Part shown: positions 34,394 to 43,904 of the stretch, in pieces
Numbering within the stretch: the stretch's first letter is position 1
Layout: each line of letters opens with the position of its first letter
Source: Capsicum annuum
Lineage: Eukaryota > Streptophyta > Magnoliopsida > Solanales > Solanaceae
Direction of reading: 5' to 3'
Length of the DNA stretch: 64,000 bases
Assembly: GCF_002878395.1 (NCBI RefSeq)
Contig: NC_061111.1
Span: forward strand, 28,521,031-28,585,030
The notes under the pieces: model-generated
What the model saw: the letters and a program-made list of their open reading frames with translations, nothing else
Databases searched by the model: none
What the model was told of the DNA's origin: nothing
Made by a program: the position numbers and the translations under genes

Positions 34394-34559
34394 ATTATTA
34401 TTTTTCTTTTAGTCTATTATATGTATTTTTCTTTGTTTTTGTTTAATAAAAAAATTATGTTTGATGTTTGACGTTTTAATCCATATATTCGTTGTAAAAA
34501 GGAATAATTTAGAATCCAGTAGCAGTAGCAAGGTTTATCTGTTGGGTTTGTGGCAGGGG

Positions 34560-34660
34560 CTAATGTGTTGTTCAAAACAGATTACTCATGTTGCAACAAA
34601 TAAGAAGTCTGATGCAACAGATAAATAGTCTGTTTCAACAGATGACTAGTTTGTTACTTG
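34560..34660. repeat. CAACAGAT repeat cluster
   Basis: ATGTTGCAACAAATAAG, GATGCAACAGATAAATAG, GTTTCAACAGATGACTAG: about four units of 20-21 bp. Confidence 0.7.
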
Positions 34661-34679
34661 GCTCTGACGTTTTAATTCG

Positions 34680-35025
34680 TATTCCCTCCGTCTCAAATTA
34701 TCCATCCCAAATTGAGATGCCACATTGATTAAGAAAAATAATTAATAACATGTCTAGTTTACCATAACCCACTGATCAGTTGGTGGGATAGTAAACATGT
34801 TTAAAATAAACATTGTTTGCTATTCAATCGAAATTTCATAAGAGAAGAAAGCTTTTAACGTCGGTCGGAGTATAGTCCCCTATTAAATGATGTTTTCATT
34901 TTAAATTGAAGAAAAGTGATTAATGCAAAGGGTAAAACATGAATTTTTTTTAATCTTTTATTGATTAGTGAAAAGACAAGTAAAATGAGAAATTGAATTA
35001 GGAAATTTGGGATGGGTAATTGGAT
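34680..35025. mobile_element. Degraded Stowaway-like MITE
   Basis: The left end TATTCCCTCCGTCTCAAATT is the classic Stowaway-type terminus. TATCCATCCCAAATTG near the left is answered by AAATTTGGGATGGGTAATTG near the right. The right terminus itself is decayed, so the edge is uncertain. Non-coding. Confidence 0.5.
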
Positions 35026-35089
35026 GTAAGGAATAATTTTGAATCTGGTAGTAATAGCAAGAGGTGAAACATATTGGTTATCTGTTGGG

Positions 35090-35310
35090 TTTGTGGTAGG
35101 GGCTAATTTGTGTTGTTCTAAATAGATTAATCATTCATTGCAACAGATAATTAGTCTAGTGCAATAGATAAACATCCTGATGCAACAGATAATATGTCTG
35201 ATGCAACAGATAAATCTTCTGATGCAACAGATAAACAGTCTGATGCAACAAATAAATCTTCTGATACAACAGATTACTCATCTAATGCACAAGATAATTG
35301 ATCTGTTTAA
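35090..35310. repeat. 21-bp tandem units with CAACAGAT cores
   Basis: At least six consecutive units of the type TCTGATGCAACAGATAAA (35150-35290) with a 20-22 bp spacing, preceded by CATTGCAACAGATAATTAG. Confidence 0.85.
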
Positions 35311-35890
35311 ATTGTGGGCACGTATACTGGATTCATGATCGAGGTTCTATCCATTGTTGGAAAAACAGAAGTGTACCCAGATGACAAATATGAATAAAAA
35401 TCATAATTTTACTTACCAAAGTCACCTATGAAGTAATGTCAAAGTGGAAAGTGATGTAGTAAACAAAATTTGACCTAAAAAATTGGTCAAATAGCAGCAG
35501 TAGCGTTGTACCACCACCACCAACAACAACAACAAATGATCGACAAGAAGAAGATGAAGATGCTAATGAAGTAGTAAATGATGATAATGAAGCAGAAGAT
35601 GATGAATAAAGTAGCGGAAACAATGAACAACAAAAATCGCTAAGAGAGAGAAAACAATAATGGATGAGAAGAGAGAGAAAGATGTCTTTTTTTCCCTCTG
35701 TTTCCCGTTATTTTAGGTAAACATTGAGATCAAAATGTAAATTTAAAAACTTGTAGGTTATTTTCAAACCTTCCCAACTTTCTTAATCCATAATAAAGTA
35801 ATTGTCACCTCCAACTAATAATTAAGACTGGTGTCACCTACACCTCATTTTAAAACTCTTTTGTCACCTGTGGTCCAAAGCCGCTATTTT
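35311..35890. other. Non-coding stretch
   Basis: No recognised gene. The region 35500-35610 is a low-complexity CAC/CAA/GAT triplet tract; its open frames on either strand reflect this composition. Confidence 0.45.
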
Positions 35891-36358
35891 TAAGTTTTAA
35901 TTCGTATAAGTCATGATTTGATAGATTATAGTCAACAAATAATTGAGAGTATCTTTGCTGAATTTAAAAAATATTTAAAGCTGGTATGATATTAATATAT
36001 ATCTAAAAGTTAAATGCAAAATGAAGGAAGGAAATCGAGACACAAAGTATCGTCTTTAATTAAGCAATTTATAAATCTCTGTTAAATTTGCACCTTTTAG
36101 AACTTAGGGGAAAGCATGATCAGAGCGTAGGAAGAAAAAGATTTGCATGACAAGCTCTACCCAACTTCTACTTTTTAAGTTTTAAGTTCGTATGTCATGA
36201 TTTAATAGTTTATAATCAACAAATAATTGAGAATATCTTTGCTGAATTTTAAAAAATATTAAAAGCTGGTATAATATTAATATAATTTATCTAAAAGTTA
36301 AATGCTAAATGAAGAAAGGAAATTGAGAGACAGTATCGTCTTTAATTAAGCAATTAAA
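35891..36358. repeat. 285-bp unit A+B followed by a second A
   Basis: Segment A (TAAGTTTTAATTCGTATAAG to TTTAATTAAGCAATT) occurs at 35891-36069 and 36176-36358. Segment B (36070-36175) lies between and is the same as 20967-21073. So the order is A-B-A, a one-and-a-half-fold tandem duplication. Confidence 0.85.
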
Positions 36359-37278
36359 AACCAAATAAGTTAGGGTCAATGATAGAGTTATACCATCAAT
36401 TTACACCATATAATATTCATTAGAAAAATATTTTTGTGATGATTCAGCATTGAAATTCAAGAATTTTGACTAAACATAGAAGATCATATCATCCCCACCA
36501 CAAAATTGAATGGAATAAAAGGACTGGTATAAAAGTAGGTCCATCTTTTTGACTTGTGATGCCTAGAAAAAATGTAGTTTAATTTCCCAAACAAAGTAAT
36601 GGGCACAACGGAACAAATAAAGTTAAGTTGATTAATATTTCTTTATTCGAAGAATATAGAATAATGTTTTCGATTCCACTAAAATCCTGACGTCTTTACG
36701 TCTAAATTCTATTCTTCCAAGTTATATCACTTTCAAATAGTTAAATGAGAATAGCCCTTTAGGTCGACTGAGTTAGTTGGACAGGTGAGTAGTTATTTAC
36801 ATGAAAAAAGTTGGAATTAATTTTCCTTAACAACTTTTCAGCAAGAGCTTATCGCAACAACCTTATTTGTGTAGAAGTTAAATTATTCAGTGCTCATCCA
36901 AAGAATGCGGACTATGAATTTTTCTTACAGGTTCCAAAAAATAAAGAAAGAAAAGATCTCCTGGAATGCCTACATTTGGCCACATTTTATGCAAACCTTT
37001 GAATTCCACTATTGGTATTTAGTGAATGGCATATTTTGAATTGTCAACTTATTCTTTATTCTGCTTCCCATTCTTTGTCCGAATCTGTGCAACCGCTCAT
37101 TGTATATATTTTTTCTTGAACTGTTCTTTCATTTAAAAAATAAATTTTAAGTTGTTTGATTGGTAAACAATAAAGTTTGTATTATAATTTAATTTGAAGG
37201 TCTTCAATTTTTTTTACCAAAAATTTTATACAATGACCGTCAACAATTTGCATGCAGTAACAAGTCTCTCTTTAGTTA
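36359..37278. other. AT-rich stretch without firm feature
   Basis: A 63-codon plus-strand frame at 36811-37002 (contains VKLFSAHPKNADYEFFLQVP) has no recognised family. No element ends seen. Confidence 0.4.
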
Positions 37279-37440
37279 ATCGTACTCCCTGATAACGATA
37301 TTAATAGGGGAAAGTTCTTTTACAAATGTAGTTACATATGCACAGTGCGTATGTTTTAGTAAATCACACTCCCTGATAACTATACTTATAGTGCAAAGTG
37401 CATTTACAAATATAGCTACATATGTGCCGTGCATATATAG
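37279..37440. repeat. ~82-bp degenerate tandem duplication
   Basis: Two units with ACTCCCTGATAACGATATTA / ACTCCCTGATAACTATACTT, TTTACAAATGTAGTTACATA / TTTACAAATATAGCTACATA and GTGCGTATG / GTGCATATA. Confidence 0.75.
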
Positions 37441-37495
37441 TTGCTCTCGGGTTAGTAAAATATGTATTTAATGAACTTCAATAATATGTTCAAAC

Positions 37496-37610
37496 AATTA
37501 GAGGAGGGTGCAAATAACTTGGGTAACTTAAATAGATCTATTATTAATCTAATGAATCTATTTTTATTTGTGCGTGGATATTTCTTAACTTTTCTAAACA
37601 CTTAATAGAA
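37496..37610 (-). mobile_element. Endogenous pararetrovirus leader fragment, inverted
   Basis: Read on the minus strand it matches the end of the viral leader at 48780-48901 (ATAAAAATAGATtCATTAG, GTTACCCAAGTTATttGCAC). It lies head to head with the plus-oriented copy at 37685-37800, giving an inverted repeat with arms of about 110 bp. It stops just short of the primer-binding site. Confidence 0.8.
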
Positions 37611-37915
37611 TATTTGATAAATATTTTATGACTAGAATAAATTACATACCTCACCTACCTACTTATTTTTACTGAAATAAATAAATTAAAAACAAAAATG
37701 TTTAGAGAAATTAAGAAATATCCATGCCCAAATAAAAATAGATCCATTAGACTTATAATAGATCTATTTTAGTTACCTAAGTTATCCGCACCCCCTACGA
37801 TTGCTATCAGAGCCTACGTTATTTAAAAACAAAAAGAACAATGGTACGAATAGTTATTTATGAGTTATTTAACATAATATGCATGTTAGTTACGTTACAT
37901 GATATAATATTTTAG
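37611..37915 (+). mobile_element. Endogenous pararetrovirus fragment around a primer-binding site
   Basis: It carries leader sequence (AATATTTTATGACTAGAATA, ACCTCACCTACCTACTTA), the leader end and about 100 bp beyond the primer site, matching 40010-40250. The primer site reads TGCTATCAGAGCC (37802-37814), one base off TGGTATCAGAGCC. The join to unrelated bases at 37916-37975 marks a rearrangement. Confidence 0.8.
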
Positions 37916-38359
37916 ATAGGCATAATGTCCTACTACGTTGATATATTGACTTTGGAATTTATTTGCCAAGTATTTATTTGCAGATGAATAATTTGGAAAA
38001 AATATTTAATAAATATTTTATGACTAGAATAAATTACATACCTCACCTACCTACTTACTCTTACAAATACCTACATACCAAACCTACAGATCAATCATGA
38101 TAAATTACGTATATTTAGAATATTGAAAAATGGATATGAAAAATATACAATTAATAGAAAAACTAATGAAAACAAATCTAGAAAAATATATGAGAACTAA
38201 AGATATAAAATATATAGAATTCCTTAATGAAAATATACAAGAATTGTTAAGATTAAAATAAACAACCAGTAAATATTATGATAAAACATTTAATAAACCA
38301 TAAATTACTAAAATTCAACTCCAAGTTATCCAAGTTATTCGTAGAAACCTAAGCATCAG

Positions 38360-38590
38360 ATGAATAATATGACAAGCTATATATCTGGTGAAATTAAGAT
38401 ACTTGTTTTATATATCATAAAAGACTTAGAAATAGAAGACATAAAGAAAATAATATGGGAAAAAATATTTCATAAAGAATCGTTAAGTCTAGAATGGTTA
38501 GAAGATATGCATGATCTTAGCTTATATTATTCAGATAGTTATTACTCAGATAATAATAGTTATTATTCAGATGGATATTATACAGATTAA
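38360..38590 (+). CDS. Small leader frame of the endogenous pararetrovirus
   Basis: A 76-codon frame in the left leader copy, with KILVLYIIKDLEIEDIKKII and a Tyr/Ser/Asp-rich tail (YYSDSYYSDNNSYYSDG). The second leader copy at 48002-48231 has the same frame but broken. It is related to another small frame at 47537-47743. It might be an upstream frame of the pregenomic RNA; no function known to me. Confidence 0.45.
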   Translation: MNNMTSYISGEIKILVLYIIKDLEIEDIKKIIWEKIFHKESLSLEWLEDMHDLSLYYSDSYYSDNNSYYSDGYYTD

Positions 38591-38604
38591 AAATGATAAA
38601 ATAT

Positions 38605-39127
38605 TGACAAGGATGTCTCTCACCGTATTAGGGCAGGTTGGTTGAAATGGCGGCTTGCCTCGGGAATCCTTTGCGATAAGAAGGTGTCTCTCAAGCTTAA
38701 AGACAAATTCTACAGAGTTGCAGTCCGGCCGGCAATGTTGTATAGCGCGGAGTGCTGGCCGGTTAAGAACTCTCACATCCAGAAGTTGAAGGTGGCGGAA
38801 ATAAGGATGTTGCGTTGGATGTGCAGTATCATGAGGGATGACAGGGTTAGGAATGAGGCTATTTGGGACAAGGTGGGAGTGGCGTCGGTGGAGGATAAAA
38901 TTCGGGAAGGGAGGTTGAGATGGTTTGGGCATGTAATGAGAAGGGGCACGGATGCTCTAGTTTGTAGGTATGAGAGGTTGGCCTTGGATGGTTTCAAGCG
39001 GGGTAGGGTAAGACCAAAGAAATACTGGACGGAAGTAATTAGACATGACATGGAGCAATTACGGCTCACTGAGGACATGACCCTTGATAGGAAGGTTTGG
39101 AGGAAGAGTATTAGGGTAGAGGGCTAA
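38605..39127 (+). pseudogene. RTE LINE polyprotein C-terminus
   Basis: The frame is open from the truncation point to TAA at 39125-39127. It contains [70 protein letters not shown] and ends IRVEG. It is the region after the RT active site; endonuclease and RT core are absent, so no activity is possible. Compared with the LINE at 6447 it has no stop or frameshift, which suggests it is younger. Confidence 0.88.
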
Positions 39128-39443
39128 GGGATGTGGTTAAGTCATAGGCTGGAGTTAGGAGAGTTTCGTGTAGCTTGGTTGGTAGGGCTAGGGTTGGGGG
39201 AAGGGGATGTCTTTTGTTGGTTCATGTACTTATTTGAGGTTGTTGTATCGTTGTTATTTTATCATGTTATATACTTGCGATATTTGAACACGGTCTCGGT
39301 CCTTTTCTTGAGTCAGGGGTCTATCGAAAACAACCTCTCTACCTCTTCAGATGTAGTGGTATGGACTGCGTACATTTTACCCTCCCCAGCCCCCACTATG
39401 TAGGAATATATTGGGTTTGTTATTGTTGTTGTTATTGTTGTAC
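38605..39443 (+). mobile_element. 5'-truncated RTE-type LINE with 14-bp target duplication
   Basis: It begins TGACAAGGATGTCTCTC, covers the C-terminal part of the LINE polyprotein and the family 3' UTR (GGGGTCTATCGAAAACAACC, CCCTCCCCAGCCCCCACTAT), and ends in TTGTTATTGTTG-type repeats. AAATGATAAAATAT (38591-38604) and AAATGATAGAATAT (39444-39457) flank it. The homologous viral leader at 48225-48245 has an uninterrupted AAATGTTAGAATAT: an empty site. The insertion therefore happened into this leader copy after or independently of its duplication. Confidence 0.92.
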
Positions 39444-40120
39444 AAATGATAGAATATATTAAAAGAGTTAGAGAAAAACAAAGTTGGCTATACAAAGAAA
39501 TTAATTATAGAAACCAGCTTCGAAAAGGAAGAGAACAATTAAAAGAAAGATTAATTTGAATAAATAAAACCATGAAACAACTAGAATTAAAAGACAGTTT
39601 AGAATATGATTTAGACATAGAATTATTCATAGAAGAAAAAGACAGGATAATTAACGAAATAGATAACCTAAAATTTAATATCAGATATAGTACAATTAGA
39701 ATAAATTATTACAAAGAAATTTGCAGTATTACAACTACTTTAGGATAAAATGATAAACTAGGAATATTTAAAATATTGGAGACAAGATATGGAAGAAATA
39801 AGATCAAAAGAATACTTATGAAAGAGAATTTAATTGAATATCTTAGAACAAAAGATATAGAATATTTAGAATACCTTCAAAATAATATACAAGAATTACA
39901 AAGACTAAGAGAAAAAAACTAAAGAATATTATAGTAAAACATTTAATCAAATATCATTTAATCACCCTCCAAGAGATGAACATCAATAAAACTGAAATAA
40001 ATAAATTAAAAATAAAAATATTTAGAGAAATTAAGAAATATCCATGCACAAATAAAAATAGATCCATTAGACTTATAATAGATCTATTTAGTTACCCAAG
40101 TTATCCGCACCCCCTATAAT

Positions 40121-40133
40121 TGGTATCAGAGCC
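40121..40133 (+). other. Primer-binding site of the pararetrovirus
   Basis: TGGTATCAGAGCC is the standard plant pararetroviral site complementary to the 3' end of initiator tRNA-Met, where minus-strand DNA synthesis starts. By convention it marks position 1 of the viral genome. One mutated copy (37802) and one truncated copy (48902) lie in the same window. Confidence 0.85.
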
Positions 40134-40615
40134 TATGTTATTTAAAAACTAAAAGAACAATGGTACGAATAGTTATTTATGAGTTATTTAATATTTATGA
40201 GTTATTTAACATAATATGCATGTTAGTTACGTTACATGATATAATAATTGAGATGAATAATTTACAATTAAAATAAGTAATATCTGAAAAACGAAAAGAA
40301 TTAAAAATAAGAAGAGAAAGACTACAATATAATGTGATTGTAGGAGTATGTCAAAAATCAATAAATGCACAACAGAAAGAAATATCACATTTAGAATCCT
40401 TAATAGATAGTGTAGAATACATATATCAACATGATCTATACACTATCAAATAAATAAAATGAACAAAGAAGAATTTATAATAGACGAAAAATATATGAAA
40501 ATCATGAAGGATTAAAAAAAATAGTATTCTCTAATTTAGGAAGAAGATATAAGAAAATAGGTGAACATTTATACTTAATGTTAGAAAAAAAAAAGAATTA
40601 AAATTAGAAGATAAG

Positions 40616-41011
40616 TTGGCAGTCATGGTAAGAATAGAAAAAGAAAACGAAGAAATAGACAGAAAAAAGAAAAGAGATAAAATAAAACAACAAACCATAG
40701 AAGAAATACGAAAAATAGAAGAAACTAAAAATAGTAGGATTGCTGAATTAGAAAAAGAACTACAAATGCTAAAAGATTTATATGAAAAAAGTAAGAAACA
40801 AAAAGAAGAAAAAGATAAAGAACAAAAATTATTAATTGAGATAAATCAATTTAAAGAAAAATTAGAAGGAGAAAATAAAGAATTAGAAACCAGTGAATTA
40901 GAAATAAATACAATAGATGCTGAAGAAACAGATAATTATGATTCGGAAGAGAGTGAAACATATACAGAAATTCTAGAAAACATAGGAAAGTTAGAAATTA
41001 ATGAAGAATAA
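40616..41011 (+). pseudogene. Pararetroviral Lys/Glu-rich coiled-coil frame
   Basis: A 131-codon frame rich in Lys and Glu with heptad-like spacing (EEIRKIEETKNSRIAELEKE). It lies between the primer site and the coat-like region. It could be a virion-associated or coat N-terminal segment; the position fits but no specific motif is visible. Broken reading continues on both sides (40460-40615 and 41012-41200). Confidence 0.5.
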
Positions 41012-41169
41012 GAAGTAATTAATAAAGAAAATCTAGAACTAATAAATACAGAAGTAAATAATCTAGATAAAGATATAATATCTAGTACATTAGAAATAAG
41101 AAAACCAACTTATAATTACAAAAGTAAGTTTAAAAGATATAATCCAAAGGATGAATATAATAAATGAAC

Positions 41170-42099
41170 ACCAAAACAAATAATTAATTACAACTTTTTA
41201 GATTTATACTATGTAATAGATGCAAATAAAAAAATACAACTATGGGTAGGATACATGTCAAAACAATTATTAGATAATAAGATAGGTAGAAAAAAATACA
41301 CCAGAATGTACAGAAAAGACATTAATAGGAACAGTAAAATTTTGGTTTTTAAACCTAGCCGAAGAAGGTAAAAAAGTATTAAGATCTGATAATAAAACAG
41401 AAAGAACATCAACAACTACTAAAATATCACCAACAGAAATATTGAAAAAATATGAAATAGCTATAAGAGATGAATTTAGCAGTATGACAACAGAAGAAGC
41501 AGAACAAAATAAAGAAAAAGATATAAATAGAAATTTAGTGTTAAAACTAACAATATGTAATATGTGCTATATAGATGAATATACGTGCGCATTTAAAGAA
41601 TATTATTATAAAGGAATATATAATATAGAAGAAAGTAAAAGAATTAGAAGATTATATTTTAGTAAATTACCTGAACCATTTAGTTCAAAAATAATAAAGA
41701 GTTGGGATAAAGCAAAAATAGTAGATACCCTAGGAGCAAGAATAAAATTTTTTATAACAATGGTATAGAAATCTATGTGAAAATTATAGAGAAGAAATAA
41801 AAATGAAAAAAAAAACATTAATAAGAAATTTAGCATGTTGCAAAGATAAAATAACACCTCAATTTGGATGTGAAGAAAGATATTATAAGAAAAAAAAAAG
41901 ACATAAGAAATATAAGAAATACAAGAAATCAAAATATAAGTATAAGAAACCAAGAAAAAGATATTATGTAAAAAATTATAAACATAAAAGACCATATAGG
42001 AAAAAGAAATCTATAAAAGAATGTACCTGTTACAATTGTGGAAAATTAGGACATTTAGTTAGAGATTGTAAATTACCTAAAAACCCAAAAAAGAAATAA
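41170..42099 (+). pseudogene. Pararetroviral coat-protein-like region with zinc knuckle (broken)
   Basis: Two main frames: 41442-41768 and 41803-42099, with earlier coat-like sequence from about 41170 in other frames. The second frame is very basic (repeated KKYKK/KYK) and ends in a zinc knuckle CYNCGKLGHLVRDC (CX2CX4HX4C intact), followed by KLPKNPKKK. In Caulimoviridae a basic stretch and a CCHC knuckle sit at the C-terminal end of the coat protein and bind nucleic acid. An acidic stretch follows (42100-42245). Stops and a frameshift near 41768-41803 break it. Confidence 0.75.
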
Positions 42100-42229
42100 A
42101 TATTAGAAATAAAAATAGAAAATACAAAATATATGCAGATAGATTATATAGATTATGAATTAGAAAGTGAAGATAGTATATATGAAATTTCGGAGAATGA
42201 AACGGATAATGAAATAGATAGTGAATTAG

Positions 42230-43054
42230 ATGAATCAAAAGACTGAAGAAGATATAAAAATGAATCAAATAACTGAAGAAGATATAAAAATAATAACAAA
42301 GGAAGAATATTTAATTGAAGAAGGAACAGATCAAAAAATAATATTTGATAATAATATATTTAACAAAATAAAAGGAAAAGAGTTAGACCTAAGTTTAGAA
42401 AAAATATTTAAAATACCAACAATAAAAAATATATTTAATAGAAAAAAAGAAGAATACTACGTAGTAAGCCAAAAGGAACATGTAATAGACCGCAGATATG
42501 CAAAAGGAAGAGCTAGTATACCACTAGTAACAAAAAGAATAATTAATAAAGAAATAAACGATATAAAAAGTAAAGACCCAATAAAATATGTACACCTGGG
42601 AGGAACAGAGATATTACTAAAAGCATATTTTAGAGAAGGAATAGATACACCAGTAGAATTATATTTAGCAGATGATAGAATTATAAAAGCTATAGAAAAA
42701 AGTATAATAACTGTCATAAAAAGAAATTTAATATACCAAAAATTTAAATTTATAATAAGTGCAAATTATTCAGTAACAATAACATATAAAAATATAGATA
42801 AATCATTAGTGTTATATTGGAAAATATAAGGAATAAAACTAACCCCAGGAAGTAAAATGTTTACAGCAAGATGTAAAAATCTATATGTATTAACAACAAA
42901 ACATAAAATAACAGGAAAAAATAAAATTAATAAAATACAACTAGAAAGTCCTTTTGAACAATTCTTAAAAACAATTGATAATAATGATTATAGTTACAAA
43001 GATATAGACATAGAAGAATATTTAGAAATAATAAATGATAGAATAAGTACATAA
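42230..43054 (+). pseudogene. Pararetroviral movement protein (30K superfamily), broken
   Basis: The main frame 42230-42829 contains KYVHLGGTEILLKAYFREG and DTPVELYLADDRI, the pattern of caulimovirid movement proteins, which form plasmodesmal tubules for cell-to-cell spread. A stop at 42827 separates the rest (42857-43054, with an acidic C-terminus). The upstream section has a lysine-rich IKNIFNRKKEE stretch. It lies between the coat-like and protease regions, as in solendovirus- and petuvirus-type genomes. Confidence 0.75.
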
Positions 43055-43139
43055 AAAAGAATAGCTCATGAAAACCAGAATCATCAAGCTCATAAAAAAT
43101 AACAAGTTATGAAACAACTTCAACAGTTAATTTAACTCA

Positions 43140-43510
43140 ATATTACATAACAGGAACAATTAATGAAAAAGAATATTTAATACTCTTAAATACAGGACAA
43201 GATGAAAATTATATAGCAAATATCTAGTAAAAAGTGAAGAAATAAAATCTAACAGTAATATATGCCCAGATCTACCAAGGAGTCTAATAAACATTAAAGA
43301 TACAACTGAAAAGGAAATAATAATAGGAGTTAGAAAAATAAAAATAGAATTTGAAATAAAGGAAGATATGCAAAATGCAGACATAATATTAGGAATAAAA
43401 TGGTTAGAACAAGTAAAACCATACAATTTAGAACATACAGAATTATCTATAACTTATAATAAAAAAAGATTATTCATAAAAAGAACTTTAACATGATATG
43501 AAAATATATA
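43140..43510 (+). pseudogene. Pararetroviral retropepsin-like domain 1 (broken)
   Basis: In changing frames the sequence shows ILLNTGQDENYI (about 43177), aligning with the LVDTGA..(N/Y)I start of retropepsins but with Asn at the catalytic Asp position. About 60-70 codons later comes ADIILGIKWL, the closing motif of the fold. A second retropepsin-like region follows immediately. The Asn may be decay rather than ancestral. Confidence 0.6.
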
Positions 43511-43539
43511 TACTTATAAAAATAATAGTAGAATGATAT

Positions 43540-43900
43540 TATAATAGGTACTATACACCTATGATAGATACACGAGCAGAAGCAAACTTATGTAGATACA
43601 ATTGTTTACCAGAAGGTAAATGGGAGAAGCTAAAAATACCAATAGTAGTCAAAGGATTTAATAATGAAGGAAGTTTAATTACATATAAAGCTAAAAATGT
43701 AAAAATATAGATATGAGATAAAATAATAATAATAGAAGAAATCTATAATTATGAACTAACATCAAAAGATATGCTTTTAGGAATGCCATTTTTAGATAAA
43801 TTATACCCACATATAATAACTAAAATAGATTGGTGGTTTACAATACCATGTAAACAAAAAGTAAGAGCAAAAAGAGTTATTAATAAAATTAGAAAGAAAA
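43540..43900 (+). pseudogene. Pararetroviral retropepsin-like domain 2 (broken)
   Basis: TPMIDTRAEANLC (about 43558) is a D-T-G-type active site with Arg in place of Gly. KDMLLGMPFLDKL (about 43770) is the closing motif about 70 codons on. It leads without a gap into the RT region. Either domain alone would account for the protease expected before RT; having both is unusual. Confidence 0.6.
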
Positions 43901-43904
43901 CTGA

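Noticed and set aside
35090..35310. Evenly spaced short repeats resembling a CRISPR array
   Set aside because: The units are tandem, with 20-22 bp period and no unique spacers, in a plant nuclear context. They are simple tandem repeats.
40121..40133. tRNA-Met-related sequence as a tRNA gene
   Set aside because: Only the 13-base complement to the tRNA 3' end is present; it is a primer-binding site. The same holds at 59888 and 63621.
41606..41995. Minus-strand hydrophobic frames as membrane proteins
   Set aside because: Reverse complement of Lys/Ile-rich, AT-rich viral coding sequence always gives Phe/Leu/Tyr-rich frames.
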